From contig JACGCM010001927.1 in the NCBI GenBank assembly GCA_014058105.1, positions 620,001 to 684,000 on the forward strand: a stretch of 64,000 bases of DNA. Direction: 5' to 3'. The position numbers were made by a program, and so were the translations under genes. Source of the DNA: Kingdonia uniflora. Lineage: Eukaryota; Streptophyta; Magnoliopsida; Ranunculales; Circaeasteraceae. The stretch's first letter is position 1. Each line of letters starts with the position of its first letter. The notes under the pieces were generated by a model that ran no database searches, was not told where the DNA came from, and was given only the letters and a program-made list of their open reading frames with translations. Below are positions 57,066-64,000 of the stretch, in pieces.

Positions 57066-57588
57066 TGTAAGGTTCTAATTTCGTAATAGTTCAAATAAGC
57101 TCTTACACTGAATGTACCTGTGACACAATTAGTATAACCAATAATATAAGATGACACAAGTAATTAACGTGAAAACCTTTGAATAGGTGAAAACCACGAC
57201 CTCGGCTTGAGGATTTAGTAACTGTAATTTTATTGCTTTAGACTGATATTTTGATTTACAACTTATGATCTCTTGAGTTAGATAAACTTTTGTTGATGCC
57301 CTTATTCTTCTGTGTTTTATTCATTTTATAGACCTTAGTCTCATTTTTTTTTTTATATCAGCACGTTCTCCTGGATTAGGGAAAGCGTAGAGGTTATCTC
57401 TGTAACTATTAGTTCATAGGAGATAGGTGTCCTTAACTTGTTCAGTTTAACTTGGAGTGCTTGAGCTACGTTCTTTTGCAATTCGTAGTCCAGGTGTCAT
57501 TGTTGATAGTGTATGTCGTGTGCATGTTGCGTGAATTTGGCATGGTATTAGCTCAATAATATCCCAGCTCGAGGAATAAGTCCCTACA
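57066..57588 (-). repeat. Element G 3' LTR (523 bp)
   Basis: The plus strand runs TGTAAGGTTCTAATTTCG...AATAAGTCCCTACA. Reverse-complemented it aligns with the LTR of F along most of its length. Confidence 0.88.
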
Positions 57589-57602
57589 ATCACCTCTCTC
57601 AA
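57589..57602 (-). other. Element G polypurine tract
   Basis: The minus strand reads TTGAGAGAGGTGAT before the LTR start. Confidence 0.65.
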
Positions 57603-57850
57603 CTGAAGGCAGGTATGTCCTGAGTTGAGAAGGTTCAATCGAGCTCATCATTGGAATACGAATAGGTCATCTGACATAGGAAATGATGGATTTGGTGATG
57701 TAAAATTTAACCTTGGAAGTGTAATGGACTGCTGGGAACTAGAATATTATTAGGATGGGGACTGTGTTTAATTAGCTGCTAGGTTTCCCATAAGTATTCT
57801 TTAAATGATGACTACTTTAGAAATCTTCCCTGCATTGAATGTATGTTTCT

Positions 57851-57860
57851 TTATAAATAT
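57851..57860 (+). promoter_or_regulatory. TATA box of element G aORF-a
   Basis: TTATAAATAT, about 85 bases before the aORF-a start position. Confidence 0.45.
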
Positions 57861-57937
57861 TATTGTTATTGTAATATCAATTATTCTTCTATAAGTTTCT
57901 ATCTTTTCAAATCTTTTGTAGCTTCTTTGTAGTAATA

Positions 57938-58258
57938 TTGGTGAGAACCAGACGTCAAGTATATGAATATAGGGCTCTTGCCAAAGTTTAGGAACTCCAG
58001 TTTTGTTATTTTGGGATGTAATCCTTAGATCTCCCTACTCTCATTCTAGTATATCTTACCTATCATGGTATGACATGCGAGGAGGTAGTGAAGGCGGATA
58101 ATGACTATTACCAGATGGTACAGTTTCTTTATTTGGTAGTAGAGGGAAAACAATATAGGGTCTATCTTTACCTTCTTGTAGAGGAGGCCATTGATGAGGA
58201 GGATGAGGAAGTCGGTGTCCATGTCAGGAATTACCACAATTATCCTACGAGTAATTAG
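57938..58258 (+). pseudogene. Element G antisense small protein aORF-a
   Basis: The start codon has become TTG: (L)VRTRRQVYEYRALAKV, stop, ELQFCYFGM, stop, then an open stretch TYHGMTCEEVVKADNDYYQM, VEGKQYRVYLYLL and an acidic EEAIDEEDEEVGV tail, stop at 58256. It aligns well with C and D. Confidence 0.6.
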
Positions 58259-58873
58259 GTTTTTTAAGTGGAGGCGGTGGTAGAAGATCTATATTACAAC
58301 CATCTTCATTTTCTTGCAAAAGTGGTGGTTTTAGAAGTAGACGAAGCTGCTAGTACACGTACTTGAAAATCTTACCGATACCTGATAGTGATTATAATAT
58401 ATTGAACAATCTGTAAGAAGTATCTGTAACTTACTATTTCGCGTAAAGCTTTTTATAGTACACATTTTTGAGATAATGAAAAGGTTTATTGTGATATCAA
58501 ATGTCTTAAACTCTGAATTAGTTTATGAAAATGATTATATCAAACTTTTGAATAGAGTATGGTTAGATCAAAAATAATAATTGTCAAACTGTGGTATTAT
58601 GTATTATGCGAAAGATGTTTGAAAAAATGTATATCGAAGTAATAAAAATAGAAACTTTGAATAACAAAAATAAGTAACCTCATCTCAAAAGGATTTTTAT
58701 AAAAGTACATTTTGAAAAGATATTTTAAAAATTAGGCAAAAAAGGAGGTATGTTTCAAGCAGAGGGGGAGATATAAGTATATGTTCGTTAGGGTGGATAA
58801 CTATGATAGCTATGATATTTATCAGGGAATATCTGAGTAACATAAAAGAGGGGATTGGATGATATCGTACTCT
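58259..58873. other. AT-rich spacer between aORF-a and aORF-b of element G
   Basis: No convincing ORF or repeat. The aORF-a reading may trail on for about 100 bases; the rest is AT-rich. The minisatellite seen here in A and D is not visible. Confidence 0.45.
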
Positions 58874-58982
58874 ATGCTCATAAATAAGGCTCACTCTCAT
58901 AGAGTTTATCATATAAGAGATGGACATGTAACGATAAAGGTCGCAGAAGTTCATGAACAAATATTTGGGCTTCGTGTATATA

Positions 58983-58987
58983 AGAAC
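58983..58987. repeat. Target-site duplication of solo LTR H, left copy (AGAAC)
   Basis: AGAAC here and AGGAC at 59605-59609 differ by one base. Confidence 0.7.
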
Positions 58988-59604
58988 TGTAATGGCCAAA
59001 TTCGGTAAGCTCGAAATGGCTCAGAATTTGCTATCATACCAATGAACCAGCGATAATATTGTAATGGAAAGTAAGAAATGACACAGGTGATTTTAGCGTG
59101 GAAAACCTTGGAATAGGTAAAAAAACTACGACCTCGAGTGGAGGATTTTTAAAAGTATTTTTTTTGCTTGAGACGGATATCTTATTACAAGTGATCTTTA
59201 GATTTAGAAATACTTGAACCTTGTAAATAGGAGGTTTGATTGATTTTGAGAATCTAGAACAAATAGTTTTTTGGTGATTTCTCGTGTAATTTTCTGGTCC
59301 TTGTCTCTTATGGAACTTCTTCTTTATATAGGCCTTCTCCACAGTTCTTCATCGTGTTGGAGCACACTCTGCAAACAATATGGTTAGTGGGGGTTGATTG
59401 AGTAACTAACGAGTTTATGAGAGACAGGTATCTCTGTCAGGTTAAGGTTTTTCGGTTTGAGTTCAACCCACATTCTTCACCAGTTCGGGGAGTAGGTTGA
59501 AATGTTGACTGAAGAAGTTATTGAAAATGCGTAGGTCTGTGGTGGAGGTAATTCGAACTGGCGACGGCTCAATTTTAGGTAAGATCAAGGGATAGGCCTC
59601 TACA
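58988..59604 (-). mobile_element. Solo LTR H (617 bp) of the A/D-like family
   Basis: It starts TGTAATGGCCAAATTCGG and ends GGATAGGCCTCTACA on the plus strand, and resembles the LTRs of A and D (shared GAAATGACACAGGTGATTT and others). aORF-b reading continues on both sides and no internal region follows. It is therefore the remnant of an element lost by LTR-LTR recombination. Confidence 0.88.
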
Positions 59605-59749
59605 AGGACGATCTGCCATTTTTTGTATTACAGCTCGAAGGTTTGACTGCAAGAAAAAAGGATATCAAACTAAATTTTCATTTTTGGTGTGATATTTTCA
59701 TGATATGATAACTGAGCCTGAAGCTCAAAAGATTTGTGCAAGATAGATT

Positions 59750-60500
59750 GCTCTAGATGAGTTAGCTGATGAAGATGAGCTGATTAAGGGTGGCAAATTG
59801 ATTAGATGTGGAGCTGTAGAGCATTTGAGTTATTTTAGATGTAATTACTTTTGAGATATTATTTGTATGGCAGTTCGAAATATTATAATGGGATAAAAAT
59901 AAAAATATTGTAGGACTATGCGTATATTTCATCTTTTTATGTGGATTTTATTTAGATTTTGAATTTTGGAACCGATTAGCTCTTAAATTATCACTGAAAT
60001 GAGTATAAGTACTCTGGATCTTTCACATTAAAAATCTAAAAATGGTGAGGATGAGATGAAAAGTAGAGGTTGAGTTTGAATTGACTGTAGAAAAGAGTGA
60101 TGGATATGGAGAGGTGTGAGAGAAAAATGTGTAGGAGAGAGAAAAACATATTCAATGATAGGCGTGGTTATAATGATGAAAGAGTGTGTCTCTCCAAAAG
60201 GCATGATGGGACTAAGAGGAGCAGTAAAAAGGATGCCTCAGTGTAAAAACCTAGGATGGATGACATGAGTCACCATAACTACCAATGGTTTGAAAATAAA
60301 TATATAAATAACCCCTCCCTCTCTTCTTTAAAAAGTTTATAGTAAATAGAGAGACGAACGTCTAGAGAGAAACAAAAAAATCTAATTGCAGAGGCATTGT
60401 TGAGAAAAAAACCATAGAGGAATTACCAATTTTAGAGGGGTGAGGAAATTGCGATCTTGAGGAAAGAGGAGAAAAATCGTTCATTTGCTTTTGCTTTGGT
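59750..60500 (+). repeat. Direct repeat, copy 1 (aORF-b tail to aORF-c leader)
   Basis: It matches 63255-64000 with scattered differences: the aORF-b tail, GTTCGAAATATT, an AGGCGTGGTT block and the TATA region. The copies are about 3.5 kb apart, so the unit spans aORF-b tail plus all of aORF-c. Confidence 0.88.
60301..60310 (+). promoter_or_regulatory. TATA box of element G aORF-c
   Basis: TATATAAATAACCCC; the second duplicate has CTATAAATAACCCC at 63803-63816. A likely leader intron begins near GGAG-GGTTAGTGG at 60545. Confidence 0.55.
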
Positions 60501-60822
60501 AAAGGAGGAAACGTTTGGTGTTACAGATTTATCATCTGTCGTGGAGGGTTAGTGGTTCTTTATGAATGTCTTATTTCTGCTTAATATGAATCTCTATGTA
60601 TGTTTATGATAATTCCCTCATTTTTGTGTATTTTGAATTTTGAAAAGGTTACTATATAGGGTAAATTTTGCTTCTGTATTGTTTGAGGAAAACATGGCGT
60701 TTAAATTTTGTTTTTCTTGTTTTTGTGATAAGAAATGTAGAGATATAAAAATAATATACTATATGTGGTTTAAATTATCAATAATAATTAAGAAAAAATA
60801 GAAAAAATGATTGGAATACATG

Positions 60823-60838
60823 GACCTGTATGTAGGTA
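60823..60838. promoter_or_regulatory. Conserved palindrome upstream of element G aORF-c start
   Basis: GACCTGTATGTAGGTA, 60 bases before the ATG; compare 25899-25914 and 10789-10804. Confidence 0.5.
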
Positions 60839-60897
60839 GATGTGTGCGAAAAAACCTTAGAAATAAATGTCCTTCCTTTTTGTGCTTATCGTTCGAG

Positions 60898-63147
60898 ATG
60901 GAGCCTTCCACCTCGGGTCGTTCGATTGATTATGAAAATGTGATAAAGTATTAGGGAGACATTTCAGGGGGTACTTTGTAGATAAAGGGGGTGAAAGCAC
61001 ATTTTTCTTACTGCCTGACTTGGAGCATGAGAAAACTCGTAGGAACATTTTAGAGACCGTTTCCCTTGAGTATTTTAATAGGAACATGGGAGGTGATTTG
61101 GATAAGGGTTTTCTATATTATCTTACCTAGTTCAAGTATGGGTTAGTGGTGCCTTTAAGCAACCTTGTTAAAGGCATCATGAATATGATCAAAGCATGCC
61201 CTGCCCAACTGAATGGTAACATATGGGAGGTTATAAACGTTTGTGAAAATTTAAATAGGAGGTGGGCCCGCTAGGGGAATGAGAGAAGACTAACTCCTTC
61301 AGATGTTTTGAAGTATTATACTGTGAAATACTTTACTTCTACAGGGGGTGCGTACTTTTCTTCCAGCTCGACCTGACCCCAATTTTTTACCTTAATTATG
61401 CTAAAAAAGTATGGAATGACAATTTTATTTGGGTAAAAGGGAAGTGTCTCCAGCGAGCTGACGAGGACTCCCTAACTCTAACATATAAAACTTTTAAGAA
61501 AAGTAAGTAAATCTTACTAACTTCGAACTGTATCTGTTGTTAGTACTCAGTTTATGATAATATTTTATTCTGTATACAGACCCTCGCTCTTAAATGAGGA
61601 GAAAAGAGTCGCTGATCGATATAGTAGCCCGAGAGGGAGTTGAGCTAGAAGTTTTATTGGGTGAAGTTGAGATAATTATGTATAAGAGGGTGAGCAATAA
61701 GTTTGTGAATGTCTAGAAGTTACAGGCCAAAAGAAAAATGGCTGGAGTTGGCCCAGCTACAAAGGTTGGAGTAGAATCATCAACAGACATTAATGTGATG
61801 CCTGTGTTGGCGAAAGTTGTACCAATGGTTCTGAAGTTGAAAATTGCAACTTTGACCTCAAGTAGAGTAAGCCAAAGGACATCTAAGAGGAGACTCGCGA
61901 AGGCTGATGGTTCAAATTTTGTGACTGCGGAGAGTGGGAAGGTCGAGATGGCCTTAAAAAATAGAAAAGTGGGTAGTCCCCCGCCGACGGTTGTAAAGGA
62001 GGCGAAGGAAGTGGTAGTGGAAACAAGATAAGAGGGGGAGTTGATTGTGCTGGAAGATAAGTTCAAGGCAATTATTTTGGAGGACGCCGAGGAATTCGGA
62101 TCCTTAAATTCATGTGAAGCTTTGTAGGGTAAGTCTAAAAGTAATCGTACTCATTATGATTCTTTTGATACGTTGTATACTTTGTTAAATTATGTTTTGT
62201 ATAGGTATCTCGTATGCTAAAAGGGATCACCCTTGGTATTGAGGAGGGGAAGGTCGGCACTGAAGTGGACCGTGGAGTTGGAGAAAGAATTGACGGAAGA
62301 ATAAGCTAAATTTGTGGAAAAAAAAAGTGTGTTCGAGCTTGGCAGTTGAGAACCTGAGGACTTCAATCCAGGTAGCTATGGATCAGCTTGAACAAGAGGA
62401 AAAAATGAATATAGATGATGAAACTATTGTTTGTAATATTCTCGGCCAGAGGATTCATGAGGATGGATACTTTGTGGCCGATATTGTTGCTATAATGGAA
62501 GGAGGATTTTTGGACGTTGGGGTGCCCGATCTTGAGGATGATCCTAAAGCTGGCAGTATTCCTCCCCAGGAGACTGTTAAAGGGTTGAATGCGATCTCTA
62601 TTAGTATGGAGTTAGAGAGCCAAGGTGGGGACGTGCTATTTGTAGGAACTTAAATATTGAGGGCTTAAATAAAGAGCTCGCTGGGGATAAATATTCTCTA
62701 TACATAGCAGTTCTATTGACTGTGAGTACGAAGGTTCAGGCTTGAAAATATAGAGAACTTAGCGAAAAACATTGGAGTGATTTATGCGCAGCTCGTTTAG
62801 GTTGGGCCAAAGAGAAAATAGAAAAAGATGAGGTAGTTAAAAAAGATAGGAGTAGGTACTTGAAAATTCGACCTTTCCTTCCTGGTGGTAATGGAGAAAA
62901 TATATCTGAAGCAGCCAAAGATTTAATGCAATTGACCCTCATCTCAGAAGCTAAGATAGACAATAAGGGAGGGTTAAAAGAGACGTACCTTAAAATATTA
63001 GAAGACCGCGGTATTCAGCCTGATCTTGTGATTATAGAGTATACGGCAACTAGAGAGAAAAATTTTGGTAGCTTGAAGGCGAAGGAAGTATCAGCTCGTT
63101 GTGGCATGTCAATAATATATATAACTGACTGTAAGAAATGTGAGTGA
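60898..63147 (+). pseudogene. Element G antisense gene aORF-c (transposon-like domain plus coiled coil, spliced)
   Basis: The ATG gives MEPSTSGRSIDYENV; after shifts the domain reads DLDKGFLYYLT, YGLVVPLSNLVKGIMNMIKA, NIWEVINVCENLNRRW and TPSDVLKYYTVKYF. The first intron fits 61502-61579. The next exon has ESLIDIVAREGVELEVLL, then a lysine/valine-rich stretch (61738-62031) ending in a stop. The second intron fits 62130-62204. The coil that follows carries GWAKEKIEKDEVVKKDRS and IRPFLPGGNGENISE, a block shared with element C. The final part ends at 63147 (TDCKKCE). Several stops. Function unknown. Confidence 0.68.
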
Positions 63148-63240
63148 TGTATACAAGCTGTTGTATGTACGAACTGTTTATATGAGATATATATTGGACA
63201 GTTTTCAATGTGTTGAATGTGAAATTGAACGATTGTGTAG

Positions 63241-64000
63241 GCCGAGCTAGAAGTTGTACTATCATGTGAGGAAGATGAGTTGATTGATGGTGGAGAATTG
63301 ATTAGATGTGGAGCTATATGTCATTTGGGATGTTTTAGATGTAATTACTTTTGAGTGATCATTTGTATAGAAGTTCGAAATATTGTAATGGGATAAAAAT
63401 AAAAATATTATTAGACTTTACGTATTTTTCTCCTTTTTATGTGGATTCAGCTTAGATTTTGAATTTTTAAATTTGTTTGCTATGGAATTATCATTGAAAT
63501 GAGTATAAGTACTTTGGATCTTCTACAACAAAAATCTAAAAATTGTGAAGATGAGATGTAAAGTAGGGTGTGAGTTCAAATTGTTTGTAGTAAGGAATTA
63601 TAGATGTGGAGAGATGTGAGAAAAAAATTAGTAGGAGAGAAAAAAAATACATTTAATGATAGGCGTGGTTGTAATGATGACAAAGTGTATCTCTCCGAAA
63701 GGCGTGATAGGACTGACAGGAGAAAGGAAAAGGATGCCTTTGTTAAAAAATTAAGGACGGGTGACACTAGTATCTATAACTACCAGTGGTTTGAAAAGAA
63801 ATCTATAAATAACCCCATCTTTTCTTCTTTAAAAAGTTCATAAAAAACATAAAAACGAACGTTTAGAGAGAGGAAAAAAAATTGGATTGCAAAGGCACTG
63901 TTGAGAAAAACCCAGATTTGAATCTTTGCTGTCAGAGAGGTAAGGAGATTGTGATCTTTCTGGAGAAGAATCAGTTGTTATTTGTTTTTGTGATAAAGGA
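63241..64000 (+). repeat. Direct repeat, copy 2 (start of a second aORF-b tail/aORF-c unit)
   Basis: Right after an intron-acceptor-like TTGTGTAG (63233-63240) the sequence jumps back into the aORF-b tail: ELIDGGELIRCGAICHLG and GCFRCNYF-stop (63353). It then repeats the leader region with a TATA box at 63804-63811. The GC in the Cys tail is intact here, unlike copy 1. The copy continues past the window. Confidence 0.85.

Larger units (their letters stand above)
58874..59853 (+). pseudogene. Element G antisense small protein aORF-b, split by solo LTR H
   Basis: The N-terminal half (58874-58987) reads MLINKAHSHRVYHIRDGHV, TIKVAEVHEQIFGLRVYK. After H it continues DDLPFFVLQLEGLT (59608 on), and in another frame EDELIKGGKLIRCGAVEHL with the tail FRCNYF-stop at 59851-59853. 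In that tail the Gly-Cys of GCxxCNY has become SY. Joining across H restores the frame. Confidence 0.72.
57066..64000 (-). mobile_element. Element G: Tat-like gypsy element, 3' part (runs off the window)
   Basis: The minus-strand 3' LTR and purine tract are followed by the plus-strand antisense block (aORF-a, aORF-b, aORF-c). It is interrupted by solo LTR H and extended by a tandem duplication of aORF-b/c. pol and the 5' LTR are beyond the right edge. Confidence 0.8.

Overview
The window looks like a repeat island in a seed-plant nuclear genome. It is AT-rich, has GT-AG introns and plant TATA boxes, and contains no intact host gene, rRNA or tRNA. Nearly every base belongs to large, decayed Ty3/gypsy LTR retrotransposons nested in one another. 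Their pol order is protease, RT, RNase H, a second RNase H-like domain, then integrase. They have a D-tRNA-like primer site, no chromodomain that I can see, and a long extra region between pol and the 3' LTR. This points to the plant Tat (Retand/Ogre/Grande-like) lineage. All reading frames carry stops or frameshifts.

Layout. Element A (+, 1-14156; its 5' LTR starts before the window) sits in element B (-, 14157-18314). B in turn ends inside the 3' LTR of element C. C (-) is the oldest layer, with pieces at 18315-22368, 36512-37387 and 51240-54808. It is split by element D (-, 22369-36506, target duplication GTGGA) and element E (-, 37388-51234, target duplication TTAGT). Removing D and E restores the RNase H and RT reading of C. 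E is itself interrupted by J (+, 46169-50288), a 4.1-kb derivative with gag but no pol. After C come a MITE-like element (54809-55343) and about 180 bp of unassigned DNA. Then comes element F (+, 55522-57065, with an internal deletion), cut by element G (-, from 57066 past the window end). G carries a solo LTR, H (58988-59604), and a tandem duplication of about 3.5 kb.

The most interesting content is a gene block on the strand opposite to gag-pol, between the 3' LTR and the end of pol. Counting from the 3' LTR it holds aORF-a and aORF-b (two small, probably related proteins; aORF-b ends in a Cys-rich RCG...GCxxCNY motif) and aORF-c. aORF-c is a spliced gene joining a domain that resembles plant 'putative gypsy-type transposon' proteins to long coiled coils. 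Parts of the block recur in A, C, D, E, G and J. Each ORF is preceded by its own TATA box, and introns fall at matching places in A, D and G. pol and aORF-c run tail to tail, and in A and D an array of about 160-bp tandem repeats lies between them. Antisense ORFs are already known from some Tat-lineage elements (Grande, Retand). A three-gene, spliced block with its own promoters is the part that deserves a second look.
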